The position numbers and the translations under genes were made by a program. A DNA stretch of 28,957 nt. Source: JBCAWW01 sp039024315 (GTDB lineage Bacteria > Bacteroidota > Bacteroidia > J057). The stretch is taken from the NCBI GenBank assembly GCA_039024315.1, contig JBCCQN010000101.1:1-28957 (forward strand), given 5' to 3'. The notes under the pieces were generated by a model. The model did no database searches. It was not told the DNA's origin and saw only the letters and a program-made list of their open reading frames with translations. Every line of letters starts with the position of its first letter. The first letter of the stretch is position 1. Positions 14,782 to 23,002 of this stretch are shown one piece after another.

Positions 14782-16146
14782 ATGAAGCGAATATTAAGCC
14801 TTTGGACATTAGTACTCATCCTTATCGCCACGGCTTCGGGACAGAATCTCCGGCGGCAGGGGATGTTGGGTATCCAGCCGCAAGAGTTAGATCCGATTTC
14901 TGCGCAGGCCATCGGTCTTGAGGGCAAGCAAGGGATCTTCATTATGCAAGTGTTTCCCAATAGCACTGCCGCCAATATGGGCATGCAGCCCAAGGATATT
15001 ATGCTCAGCTTAAACGCCAAGTCCACGCCCAATAATGCGGCACTATTTGCCGCGCTTCAAGGTTTAAGGGCCGGTGATGTAATCGAGATAGAAGCGTTCC
15101 GGGACGGAAAAGTCAAAAAGCTCAGCGGCAAAATGCTTGGCCGCCCCCTCGAACAATGGGCTGAAGGAGAAGTGCGTTATGATGAGGTGGCTTTTGCTGG
15201 CGGATATTTGCGGGCTTATGTCAACAAACCCGCCGGTATGGGACCTTTTCCGGCCATTTATTTTATCCAAGGCTACCCTTGCCAGACTGTAGAATTGCAA
15301 AACCCCCTCCACCCTTACAAAAAAATGTTAGAGGGGCTTGTGAGTAAAGGTTATGCTGTCTTTCGGATCGAAAAGCCCGGTATGGGTGATAGCGAGGGCA
15401 CTGGCGATTGTATGGAAATAGACTATGAAGTAGAGCTAAACGCTTTTCGTAAAGGTTATGAGCATCTGCTCCGATATGAATTTGTAGATCAAAGTCAGAT
15501 TAGCATTTTTGGTCATTCCTTAGGTGGCCTGACCGCTCCGCTCTTGGCCAAAGAATACAAACCCGCCAACGTAATCGTTTATGGAGTGGTCCTCAAAAAT
15601 TGGGAAGATTATATCGTGGACATGATTCGGGACCAATCAGCAGTTTTTGGTCAGGACTATGCTCAAATCGAGCAAGATATATTGGATCTCAAGCCCATCA
15701 TGTATAGCCTGTATCACGAGGGTAAATCTCCTGCTATACTCGCTGAAAAGCCCGCATATAAAGAGCTGCTAGAACGTCATTTAGAATACCGAGAGGGTGA
15801 TGTCTATATCAATCGACATTACAGTTTTTGGGCGGATCTTAACCGCCGCAATATCACCCAAGCGTGGAAGGAAACTGAATCGCGTGTCTTAGCCATGTAT
15901 GGCGAAGCGGATATCGAGGCATTGAGTCAAGAGGGGGCCGAGAGTATCGCTAAGGTCGTCAATCATTATCACCCCGGTCGGGGAACGTTTAAACTCGTCT
16001 CAGAAACTGATCACTCATTTATCAAAGTAGGCGATATAACAAGTGGTTGGGAAATCAGACAGAGTGGACAATATGGGGCTTATCTACAAAATAGCTTCAA
16101 TTATGAATTGATCGATTACATCGATGCTTGGCTTAGGGGCGGGTAG
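14782..16146 (+). CDS. Exported PDZ-alpha/beta hydrolase fusion
   Basis: The protein has 454 residues with a Sec signal peptide (about 1-21, ending ATASGQ). A PDZ domain spans about 27-118 (GIFIMQVFPNSTAANMGMQP, then KDIMLSLN). An alpha/beta hydrolase domain follows (about 130-453) with an oxyanion-side YFIQGYP, nucleophile S246 in FGHSLGG, probable acid D377 in MYGEAD and histidine H411 in ETDHSF. A Cys-containing loop (GMGDSEGTGDC) is typical of the dienelactone hydrolase/prolyl-peptidase-like branch. The insert at about 275-345 is probably a helical lid. It is likely a periplasmic esterase or peptidase whose PDZ part binds a peptide or a partner. The substrate is not deducible. It appears monocistronic. 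Confidence 0.9.
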   Translation: MKRILSLWTLVLILIATASGQNLRRQGMLGIQPQELDPISAQAIGLEGKQGIFIMQVFPNSTAANMGMQPKDIMLSLNAKSTPNNAALFAALQGLRAGDVIEIEAFRDGKVKKLSGKMLGRPLEQWAEGEVRYDEVAFAGGYLRAYVNKPAGMGPFPAIYFIQGYPCQTVELQNPLHPYKKMLEGLVSKGYAVFRIEKPGMGDSEGTGDCMEIDYEVELNAFRKGYEHLLRYEFVDQSQISIFGHSLGGLTAPLLAKEYKPANVIVYGVVLKNWEDYIVDMIRDQSAVFGQDYAQIEQDILDLKPIMYSLYHEGKSPAILAEKPAYKELLERHLEYREGDVYINRHYSFWADLNRRNITQAWKETESRVLAMYGEADIEALSQEGAESIAKVVNHYHPGRGTFKLVSETDHSFIKVGDITSGWEIRQSGQYGAYLQNSFNYELIDYIDAWLRGG

Positions 16147-16235
16147 ATATACTTACGATTTCAGTAGGCAAAAATACGGTTTCTGCGATAGGTATGTCGA
16201 AGTTTGCGAAATTTTGTTTTAATTGATTATCAGAG

Positions 16236-16247
16236 ACTTTTAAAAGT
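16236..16247. repeat. 12-bp palindrome ACTTTTAAAAGT upstream of the PKD protein gene
   Basis: ACTTTTAAAAGT is a perfect palindrome 48 bp before ATG 16296. AT-rich palindromes of this length arise by chance fairly often, so a regulatory role is only possible. No clear -7 element was seen in this 149-bp gap. Confidence 0.3.
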
Positions 16248-16295
16248 TTCGCCCTTTCAAACAGTCAATTACATAAAAAACGCAAACACCCAGTT

Positions 16296-18665
16296 ATGAA
16301 TGTCCGCCTACCCATTCCCGCCGGTTTTCGGGAACGACTCGGGCCACTTTCTGAAGTGATCACCCGTCCTGGATTTCCGCACTATGCCGTACTCTTTACG
16401 ACTAGCGACAATCCTTCTGCCAAAGATTTTGACACCAGCAAACTAGTGGGGACACTGATTGAGGATGTCAGTAAAGACCCTGCTGAAACCGATCGATTTT
16501 TTAGAGTATTGGGGGGCTATCGCCACACCCCCGTCCAAGGAGCCAAAGGACCTACCACCGAAGTATTTGGGATCGCTTTGGACCCTGCTTTTGGAATCAC
16601 GGAGGGAGGGACTACTCTCATCTATGACAACTGGCGGATTACCGGCCATTTGCATATCCGCTTGGATGAAAACCTACCGATCTTTGATGATCCCACCTCT
16701 CAGGCTGGGTGGACTTTTATCATCGAGCCCAAATATGGAGATGATGTCTTTCCCGAAAGTACAGATCCCTTGGCGCTTTGGATGGAATGTCCGAGTATCG
16801 AAAATATTGATGTCGAATATGCGGAGCCGACAGATACAGAGCAAAAAGTAACTTTACATGTCCAGACTTCTCCTGGTGCGATTGAAAATATCAAAGTAGA
16901 TTTTGGTGATGGCTCGCCAGTGCAGGAGTTCAAAAGCCTGGATGATATCACCCATGTTTATCAAAGGAGTGAGGAGGGCGTCAAAGAGCTCACGGCCCAT
17001 GTCTTTATCCAAGGCATTGAAACTTGTCAAGACTCTAAGAGCGTTGAGCTTGAAATCCCCGGTATCAAATGTCCGACCATCAAAAGCTTTTCGGCTAGCT
17101 TAGATAGTACCAACGATAAAGACGCCAAAGTGATCGCAAGTTTGGTAATCGATGGCGAAGCCGAAAAGATCTTTATCAACTGGGGCGATGGTTCGCCAGT
17201 TGAGTCATTCGATGGCCCTCCTTTTGAGCATAACTTCACTCGTCCGATCGGAGACAATGAGTCTTTCGTCATTAAAGCCAAGATTGAAGGTGTCGGTACT
17301 TGTAAAGCCAATGCTAGTAGTAGTGTCGAAATTCCAGGTATCTGCCCCGCGATCGAGTCGGTCAAAGTGGAGGACCTCAAGCATACGGACTACACGCAAG
17401 AAGTCAAAGCTGTCGCCCTAATGGCTGATGGTCTCAATGCCGAAATTTATACTTGGGATTGGGGAGATGGTAGCCCTACTGAGCATACTAGGGTGCCAGA
17501 GGCAGTGCATGTTTACAAAAAAACGGATAAAGAAGAGGTCTATAAGCTGGTCGTCGAGTCAAGTCGTCCCGGTTCTTGTCGAAGCGATGCGACAACTGAG
17601 GTCAAAGTCGGCAAAGGTCTTTCTTGTCCGATCATCCAAAAGCTTTCGTTTAAAGTTAGTCGTGCCGTAAAAGGCAAAGTAAAAGTGGAGGCCGAGGTCC
17701 AGTGGGATCAAGATGCCCCTACCACTATCGACTTTGATTGGGGGGATGGCACCGTGGACAAGGATGTCAATGCTACCGTTGCTACCCATGAATATGAGGA
17801 GCCGATCGGCATCTTCAAGCTGTACAAAGTTACCGTAACCCTTAACGGACCTGGGGACTGCTTGAGTAGTCTCACGGAAAATTTGAGACTTAAGCCTACT
17901 CCTTGCGGCAAGATCGAAGCGCTCAAAATCACCGTAAATAATACCTCTGCCTCCGAGCAAGCCGTTACGGCTAGCCTTGATCTAGAGGGTAGTTTTGAGG
18001 GCTACACATATGATTGGGGCGATGGTACTGTAGATGGCCCCCTAAGCGATAGTAGCGCTACGCATGTTTATACCCGCGGGACCCAAGACCATACCCATAC
18101 CGTCAAGGTCAGTGCCAAAGGACCGGACCCCTGTAAAGATGAGGTTTCGGGTACACATACTGTACCTGCCAAGGAAAAGACACCGACTCCTCCCATCCCA
18201 GTGCCAAGTCCCCCAGCCATTTGTACTTACTGGCACTATATAGTGGCCTTTTTGAGTGCCTTGACCCTTGGGCATTTGGCGATTTTGATTACGGCCATGA
18301 GCGCCACGGGTACCGATACCAATATCGCTTGGGGTACCTCTATCGCGAGTGTCATCTTGCTGATCATTGCGATCATCGTATGGTATCGTTTCTGCAAACC
18401 GAGTCGTTGTGATTGGTTAGCAGTTGGCTGGGTCAGCTTCTTGAGTGCGACTGTTCCGATTTTCATGGCGCTTGATTGTGCTGGAGAAAAGCCCATGATC
18501 CCGACGGTCTTATCCCTAGTGCTAGGAGGCCTCTTTGGTTTCCTCTGGTTCCGCACTTGTAGCTCCAAATCCAAATCGAGCGTCTTCCTGATTTACTTTG
18601 CGCTCTTAGTCGTCGCAGGCTTGATCACAGGCTTGATTACCGCAAAGGCAGTGATGAATTGCTAA
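16296..18665 (+). CDS. Five-repeat PKD-like protein with C-terminal five-TM domain, no signal peptide
   Basis: This 789-residue protein has three parts. Residues 1-160 form an unrecognised soluble domain with no signal sequence (MNVRLPIPAGFRERLGPLSE). Residues 165-615 hold five PKD-like repeats with the turn motif F/W-GDG at 203, 296, 389, 482 and 574, a strict spacing of 92-93 residues. Each repeat opens with a Cys, usually in Cys-Pro (165, 259, 350, 444, 537), and closes with a Cys (244, 336, 428, 522, 613), 76-79 residues apart. A Pro-rich linker (TPTPPIPVPSPP) leads to about five hydrophobic spans (645-667, 676-697, 707-727, 736-752, 763-785) with further cysteines. PKD domains are normally extracellular, so the missing N-terminal signal is odd. 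No family was recognised and the function is unknown. Confidence 0.8.
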   Translation: MNVRLPIPAGFRERLGPLSEVITRPGFPHYAVLFTTSDNPSAKDFDTSKLVGTLIEDVSKDPAETDRFFRVLGGYRHTPVQGAKGPTTEVFGIALDPAFGITEGGTTLIYDNWRITGHLHIRLDENLPIFDDPTSQAGWTFIIEPKYGDDVFPESTDPLALWMECPSIENIDVEYAEPTDTEQKVTLHVQTSPGAIENIKVDFGDGSPVQEFKSLDDITHVYQRSEEGVKELTAHVFIQGIETCQDSKSVELEIPGIKCPTIKSFSASLDSTNDKDAKVIASLVIDGEAEKIFINWGDGSPVESFDGPPFEHNFTRPIGDNESFVIKAKIEGVGTCKANASSSVEIPGICPAIESVKVEDLKHTDYTQEVKAVALMADGLNAEIYTWDWGDGSPTEHTRVPEAVHVYKKTDKEEVYKLVVESSRPGSCRSDATTEVKVGKGLSCPIIQKLSFKVSRAVKGKVKVEAEVQWDQDAPTTIDFDWGDGTVDKDVNATVATHEYEEPIGIFKLYKVTVTLNGPGDCLSSLTENLRLKPTPCGKIEALKITVNNTSASEQAVTASLDLEGSFEGYTYDWGDGTVDGPLSDSSATHVYTRGTQDHTHTVKVSAKGPDPCKDEVSGTHTVPAKEKTPTPPIPVPSPPAICTYWHYIVAFLSALTLGHLAILITAMSATGTDTNIAWGTSIASVILLIIAIIVWYRFCKPSRCDWLAVGWVSFLSATVPIFMALDCAGEKPMIPTVLSLVLGGLFGFLWFRTCSSKSKSSVFLIYFALLVVAGLITGLITAKAVMNC

Positions 18666-18672
18666 GGCTGTA

Positions 18673-18830
18673 AGTAGAAAGTATTCAGTACTGAGAGAAA
18701 ATAGTCTTGATACTGAATACTATCGTCTAAATACTAAGTACTTAGACAATAGTATTTAGTATTAAGACCTATGAAAAGTGGGCTACATAGTTCAGGGAGA
18801 TCTTTTTTCTTAATACTAAATACTTTCTAC
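18673..18830. repeat. Long imperfect palindrome (folding element) overlapping repeat copy A
   Basis: Two nested pairs of arms are visible. The inner arms are 18705-18730 and 18742-18767 (26 nt, 23 matching, loop 11 nt). The outer arms are 18673-18701 and 18801-18829 (about 25 of 29 matching). The segment 18768-18800 bulges out on one side only. A perfect 11-bp pair, AGTATTCAGTA (18680-18690) with TACTGAATACT (18711-18721), competes with this fold. Outer arms of this size resemble terminal inverted repeats of a MITE-like element; there is no ORF inside. Confidence 0.65.
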
Positions 18831-18840
18831 TCAGTACTTA
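18736..18840 (+). repeat. Dispersed intergenic repeat, copy A
   Basis: This aligns with 19172-19275 over about 105 positions with about 18 differences including one gap (counted by hand), starting AAGTACTTAGACA and ending AGTACTTA/TGTACTTA. It shares the core AAGACCTA-GAAAA-TGGGCTA and the TTTTTTCT block. A third, inverted copy is at 7096-7206. It has no coding potential. Confidence 0.85.
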
Positions 18841-18847
18841 AATACTT

Positions 18848-19165
18848 CAATGATATTAGCTTCCCGTCAATCTAGGCATTGGTGGGAGCTTTTTTTTATT
18901 CTTGCTTCGCAGAACGCTTGTCTCTTGAGGGTGCGGCATACATGCGCGCACCTAGAATTGGTGGGATATGGTTCATGCTACAGCCTAAATTATAGCTTCC
19001 GGACACAAGCGTTCTGCGCAGCAGAAAATCTGTAAAAAGCCCCTCAACTTGATGCCAGTGCGAAGGTTAGGATTGGGAGCTAAGCCTCAATAAAAAAGGA
19101 CATTACCACTAAATTTAGGATGGGATCTTGCAAATAGACCATTTATTGTATATTGAAGCCCTCTT
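18848..19165. other. Non-coding stretch with 14-bp inverted repeat pair
   Basis: No credible gene was found; short open frames here lack family features and normal start context. CGCAGAACGCTTGT (18908-18921) and ACAAGCGTTCTGCG (19005-19018) are perfect reverse complements 83 nt apart. The right one continues into the hairpin TTCTGC-GCA-GCAGAA (19012-19026). These belong to the short motif family also seen at 7305 and 14641-14732. Confidence 0.6.
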
Positions 19166-19171
19166 GGACTT

Positions 19172-19275
19172 AAGTACTTAGACATTAGTATCCAGTATCA
19201 AGACCTAGGAAAATTGGGCTATATGGTTTAGCAGAACTTTTTTCTCGGTACTACATACTTTTTACTCTGTACTTA
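19172..19275 (+). repeat. Dispersed intergenic repeat, copy B
   Basis: This is the same family and orientation as 18736-18840, about 436 bp downstream. It lacks the left folding arm that precedes copy A. Minus-strand copy C (7096-7206) shares TTTCTCGGTACT with this copy but not with copy A, so B and C look closer to each other in that block. Confidence 0.85.
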
Positions 19276-19281
19276 AAATCT

Positions 19282-19662
19282 TGTTCTTTAATTCTACACC
19301 TAAGTCCAGAGCACTTGGAGGAGAAACAACACTTCTTAAGCAAACTTTCCCCTCTTGCTAGCAAATGGGACAGCTTCATTGGCGGTGATTATGCTTCCTG
19401 TGAGCAGAATGTTTCCGGTTTCGATTCGCTTGTTGATGCAAGCGGTATCCTACAAACTCAACCGGAAACTATTCCCGGTCCTTGCCAGGGTATTGCCTTA
19501 TCGCATACCCTATTCCGGACGTCCTGTTGCCGGCTGATACTGCTCTAGGCAGGGGGGATCGTCGCCGGTTGAAGCTTATTCAGCCGCGCGTCTCCTTTTT
19601 GCGAGGCTACCAAGCTGACTTTTTCAAAATATTTTGCGTTTTAGGTTCTGAAAGAGGGAATG
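19282..19662. other. Unassigned GC-richer segment with a 14-bp dyad
   Basis: About 380 bp appear richer in G and C than the repeats around them. The stretch contains GAAT-GTTTCCGGTT (19407-19420) and AACCGGAAAC-TATTC (19460-19474), which pair over 14 bp with one bulged base. Three short overlapping open frames exist (19315-19548, 19355-19537, 19482-19685), but none has recognisable motifs and none is clearly favoured. It may be a decayed gene, a structured RNA or spacer. Confidence 0.4.
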
Positions 19663-19670
19663 TATATTTG
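19639..19670 (+). promoter_or_regulatory. Promoter of the DUF4369/thioredoxin lipoprotein
   Basis: TATATTTG (19663-19670) is an exact TAnnTTTG -7 element. A TTTTAG stretch at 19639-19644 begins about where the -33 box is expected. Initiation near 19677 gives a leader of about 22 nt and places the in-frame ATG at 19660 upstream of the transcript, which supports ATG 19699 as the start. Confidence 0.6.
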
Positions 19671-19698
19671 TCATGCAAACCCTAAGCGCCCAATAAGA

Positions 19699-21132
19699 AT
19701 GAAGACGGCAAAACAGATTTTTTTCGCCTTTTGTGGCCTCTTTTTGAGTAGCGGCTTGTTTTTGTCTTGCGATCAAGCAACAGGAGGAGCTATAAACGAC
19801 AAATTGACCCTCGAAGGGGACTTTAATCGTTGTGGTATTGATTCTATCCGATTGTACCGCCTGACAGGACTGACTACAGATGTATTGGGGAGTGCGGCTA
19901 TTAGCACCTCCGGTGAACGCTCAAACTTTAGTTTAGAGGTCGAGCCATTGGCCGAAGGATTGTACTTATTGGGGCAGGCTCCCAACAATCTGATGCCCAT
20001 ATTATTGGGACGAGAGGCGAAGGTTCGTGTAAGCGGTAATTGCAATAATTTACGACAATTTGGTAAGGTAGAAGGTTCGGCCTTTAATGATCAGTATGCG
20101 CAGCTCAACCAACTTTTTGGGAGTTATAATGGGCGACGCAACCAATTGGTACAGCAACTAAACGGCGCCTTGGCGGCGGGTAGCGCAGATCAGCAAAACG
20201 CGATAGGTCAACAGCTGACCAATCTCTACAACCAACAAAAAGCCACCATCGATTCGCTCAAAGTTGCTGACGCATTTTTTGCTGCTGCTTTTGCCCCCAA
20301 TTTGGTGGAAGCCTTCAATCCGCTCAACAACCCAGAGGGATATCCCAACTCTGCGGTGCATTTTGCTGAAAAGTTTTTACGGGGACTTGATTTTAGCGAC
20401 AAAGTCTATGAATCATTTCCCATTATTCCAGACAATCTGAGAGTTTATACCCAAACCCTGTTTCAAAATCTTGAAATGGACGCGGCTAAAGTCTATATCG
20501 ATGCTAAGTTAGCGGCCATGTCCCAAGGCAGTCGCTTACATCAAAACTCTTTGGCAGCTGTCGTACAGACCTTGGATCGTCTCGAAAATGAAGCTTTTCT
20601 AACTTATGCTGACCGCTATATGTCCACTTATGTCTTGCAGGCGTCTGAGCAGGCTTATCTTGACGGTCGCCGTCCTGCGATAGAACGCAAAGCTCAGTTG
20701 GCTAAGAAGCTAGCAGTAGGGGCTGTACCACCAGAAATTGAACTGCCAAATCCAGACGGCAAGATGATCCGTTTGAGCGATCTGAAAGGCAAGTATGTGC
20801 TGTTAGACTTCTGGGCGAGCTGGTGCCGACCTTGTCGGGCCGAAAACCCCAATGTGGTACGGGTATATGACGAGTACAAAAATCAAGGATTTGAAATTTT
20901 AGGCATCAGCCTCGATCGTACGAAAGATGCTTGGATAAAAGCAATTGCTGATGATGGACTAAACTGGAAGCACGTAAGTGATCTTAAGTTTTGGAATAGT
21001 GCAGCAGCAAAAGACTATAGTGTAGGTTCTATCCCGGCGACCTTCTTATTGGACAGAGAAGGCAAAATTATCGCCAAAAATCTCAGAGGCCCTTCCCTTG
21101 AAGCAAAGTTAGCGGAGGTGTTTGGGAGCTGA
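19699..21132 (+). CDS. DUF4369 / TlpA-type thioredoxin lipoprotein
   Basis: From ATG 19699 the protein has 477 residues. A lipoprotein signal peptide (MKTAKQIFFAFCGLFLSSGL, then FLSC, lipidated C24) is followed by a DUF4369-type beta domain (about 35-130; LTLEGDFNRCGIDSIRLYRL). A helical middle (about 135-330) leads to a C-terminal thioredoxin fold of the TlpA/ResA kind (about 340-477) with active site WCRPC (FWASWCRPCRAENP), cis-proline loop GSIPATFLLD and the end strand GKIIAKNLRG. It would act as a membrane-anchored periplasmic thiol-disulfide reductase. This architecture is common in Bacteroidota. The response regulator gene starts 13 nt after its stop, so read-through into the two-component system is possible. 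Confidence 0.93.
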   Translation: MKTAKQIFFAFCGLFLSSGLFLSCDQATGGAINDKLTLEGDFNRCGIDSIRLYRLTGLTTDVLGSAAISTSGERSNFSLEVEPLAEGLYLLGQAPNNLMPILLGREAKVRVSGNCNNLRQFGKVEGSAFNDQYAQLNQLFGSYNGRRNQLVQQLNGALAAGSADQQNAIGQQLTNLYNQQKATIDSLKVADAFFAAAFAPNLVEAFNPLNNPEGYPNSAVHFAEKFLRGLDFSDKVYESFPIIPDNLRVYTQTLFQNLEMDAAKVYIDAKLAAMSQGSRLHQNSLAAVVQTLDRLENEAFLTYADRYMSTYVLQASEQAYLDGRRPAIERKAQLAKKLAVGAVPPEIELPNPDGKMIRLSDLKGKYVLLDFWASWCRPCRAENPNVVRVYDEYKNQGFEILGISLDRTKDAWIKAIADDGLNWKHVSDLKFWNSAAAKDYSVGSIPATFLLDREGKIIAKNLRGPSLEAKLAEVFGS

Positions 21133-21145
21133 TAGTTATGGACTT

Positions 21146-21829
21146 ATGGCGCAGAAAAAAATTCTGATCGTTGACGATGAAATCGACATTCTGGACCTAC
21201 TCGAGTACAATCTTGAAAAAGAGGGTTACGAGGTAATCAAGGCCATGGATGGCGAGGAAGCAATTGCTACCGCAGCGAAGACAAAGCCAGACTTGATATT
21301 GCTGGATATCATGATGCCTCGTCTCGATGGTATTGAGACTTGCCGACGCTTACGGGAGCTCCCAGACATGGAGCAAGTGTATGTAGTCTTTTTGACGGCC
21401 CGTTCGGAGGAGTATTCTGAAGTGGCCGGATTTGAGGCCGGGGCGGATGATTATATCGCTAAGCCAATCAAGCCTCGGGTATTGTTGAGTCGGATCAGAG
21501 CAATCATGCGACGCGATACCAAAAATCGCGAAGAGGCGGGCAATGTATTGCGGATTCATGATCTTGAAATTGTCCAAGACGAGTATATCGTTCGCCATGG
21601 CGAAAAAACCCTCTCACTCCCTCGCAAAGAATTTGAACTCCTGTTTTTTCTCGCTTCTAAACCCGGCAAAGTTTTTAGGCGTGAGAAGCTGCTGGAAAAG
21701 ATTTGGGGAGATGTTTATGTAGTGGACCGTACTATCGATGTACACGTACGTAAGCTGAGGGAAAAAATAGGTGATCACTACATTCAAACTGTCAAAGGTG
21801 TCGGTTACAAATTTCTGAGCGAGCAGTGA
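21146..21829 (+). CDS. OmpR/PhoB-family response regulator
   Basis: I set the start at ATG 21146 (227 residues), because MAQKKILIVDDE is the normal N-terminus and the longer TTG reading overlaps the previous gene. The receiver domain (1-120) has D10-D11, phospho-acceptor D54 in LILLDIMMPRLDG, T84 in VFLTARSEE and K106 in IAKPIKP. A winged-helix domain of the OmpR/PhoB type (about 130-225) ends with RTIDVHVRKLREKIG and TVKGVGYKF. It binds DNA as a phosphorylated dimer. Its stop overlaps the kinase start (GTGA, 21826-21829), so both are made together. It is PhoB-like in sequence, but a link to phosphate is not shown here. Confidence 0.95.
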   Translation: MAQKKILIVDDEIDILDLLEYNLEKEGYEVIKAMDGEEAIATAAKTKPDLILLDIMMPRLDGIETCRRLRELPDMEQVYVVFLTARSEEYSEVAGFEAGADDYIAKPIKPRVLLSRIRAIMRRDTKNREEAGNVLRIHDLEIVQDEYIVRHGEKTLSLPRKEFELLFFLASKPGKVFRREKLLEKIWGDVYVVDRTIDVHVRKLREKIGDHYIQTVKGVGYKFLSEQ

Positions 21830-22773
21830 ATTCACGAATCCCCTCCTCCATCCTGATTTCTGTTTATGTGGCAATTGCCTTAGCAGGGGTCTATTTGTTG
21901 GTCAAATATATAGGAGGCGCTTTTGAATCATCTCTTATCAACGAATTTCTCCTCTTCTTTTTTATTGCCTTCTTAGTGATGGTGGGCGTTTTGGAGTGGT
22001 TGCTTTATCGCAGACTCAAGGTCCTTGACCAGCTCAACCAACGCGAAATCAAAAAACTCAAGGAGGTGGAAACCTACAGACGAGAGTTCCTCGGAGAGGT
22101 ATCTCACGAACTCAAGACTCCCATATTTGCAGTGCAGGGTTTTGTCCATACTCTCATGGAGGGAGCTATAGATGATGACAAGGTCCGGATCAAGTTTCTT
22201 AAAAAAGCGATGCGCAATGCCGACCGGCTTTCCAATCTCGTAGAGGACCTGTTGATTGTGACGCAGGCGGAGTCAGGAGAGATGGAGATGAAGATCCGTA
22301 AATTTTCTATCTACCAACTCTTGGCTGAAGTATTAGAATCTTTAGAGTATAAGTTTACCAAAAAGCAACGCAACATTGCCTATCGGATCATTGCCAATGG
22401 CCATGAAAATACTCCCGTGCTCGCTGATCGTGAACGCATCCAGCAGGTACTGACTAATTTGGTGGATAATGCGATCAAATACGGCGACCAATCGGGTGAG
22501 GTACAATTGATTTTAGCGCAGCGAGAGGAAAAGATGGAAGTCTCCGTTAAAGATGATGGTCCTGGTATTGGGGCTGAGCACTTAGACAAAATATTTCGTC
22601 GTTTCTACCGAGTAGACAAGAGTCGTTCCCGAGAAAAAGGAGGTACTGGGCTCGGCTTGGCGATTTGTAAGCACCTTCTAGAGGCGCATGGAGAGCATAT
22701 TTCGGTAGAGAGTAGTGCTGAAAGTGGCACAAAATTTACATTTAGCCTCAAAATCGCACAGGCAAATAGCTAG
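21826..22773 (+). CDS. PhoR-like sensor histidine kinase
   Basis: This 315-residue protein starts at GTG 21826, overlapping the regulator stop by 4 nt. Two membrane spans (about 8-28 and 38-60) enclose only a short loop, so it probably senses membrane or partner signals and not a large periplasmic ligand. The HisKA domain has H94 in EVSHELKTP. The ATPase domain has N box NLVDNAIKYG (N215), G1 box DDGPGIG (243-249), F box FRRFYRVD and G2 box KGGTGLGLAI (271-280). Cognate partner is the adjacent OmpR/PhoB-type regulator. It lacks the PAS domain of many PhoR proteins. Confidence 0.94.
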   Translation: MNSRIPSSILISVYVAIALAGVYLLVKYIGGAFESSLINEFLLFFFIAFLVMVGVLEWLLYRRLKVLDQLNQREIKKLKEVETYRREFLGEVSHELKTPIFAVQGFVHTLMEGAIDDDKVRIKFLKKAMRNADRLSNLVEDLLIVTQAESGEMEMKIRKFSIYQLLAEVLESLEYKFTKKQRNIAYRIIANGHENTPVLADRERIQQVLTNLVDNAIKYGDQSGEVQLILAQREEKMEVSVKDDGPGIGAEHLDKIFRRFYRVDKSRSREKGGTGLGLAICKHLLEAHGEHISVESSAESGTKFTFSLKIAQANS

Positions 22774-22838
22774 TGTTTGTTTGATTGGCTCCTCTTATCT
22801 CAAATTTTCTCAAAAAAAATCACTGCAATTCGCAAATA

Positions 22839-22856
22839 GAAATATGCACATATTTC
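22839..22856. repeat. Inverted repeat GAAATAT-gcac-ATATTTC upstream of the adhesin
   Basis: A perfect 7-bp dyad with a 4-bp spacer lies about 106 bp before the adhesin promoter -33 element. It is AT-rich, so chance is possible; a regulator site is an alternative. Confidence 0.35.
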
Positions 22857-22944
22857 CATATGTAAGTGTTTGTCTGTCAATTGCTTAGACGAGCATCATA
22901 TTAGATATTTTCAATATTTCGGTCGATTGAAGTGATTTTTTGGG

Positions 22945-22976
22945 TTTGAATTGTGGAGGGGTCGCTTTATTTTTAA
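22945..22976 (+). promoter_or_regulatory. Promoter of the giant adhesin-like gene
   Basis: TTTG (22945-22948) at -33 and TATTTTTA (22969-22976; seven of eight positions compatible with TAnnTTTG) are separated by 20 nt, within the usual Bacteroidota spacing. Initiation would fall near 22983, about 20 nt before ATG 23003. Confidence 0.55.
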
Positions 22977-23002
22977 AAGATCACTTTAACTGTAAACCCT
23001 AC

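Noticed and set aside
14664..14921. 85-residue open frame over the palindromes
   Set aside because: It encodes the palindromic repeats and overlaps the signal peptide and PDZ region of the hydrolase in a different frame; no family features.
18850..19035. 61-residue open frame in the repeat-rich gap
   Set aside because: It spans the inverted motif pair, has an unremarkable composition and no promoter or motif support.
19660..19698. Upstream start for the DUF4369/thioredoxin lipoprotein
   Set aside because: That ATG overlaps the approach to the -7 element (19663-19670), so it would not be on the transcript. The signal peptide begins at 19699.
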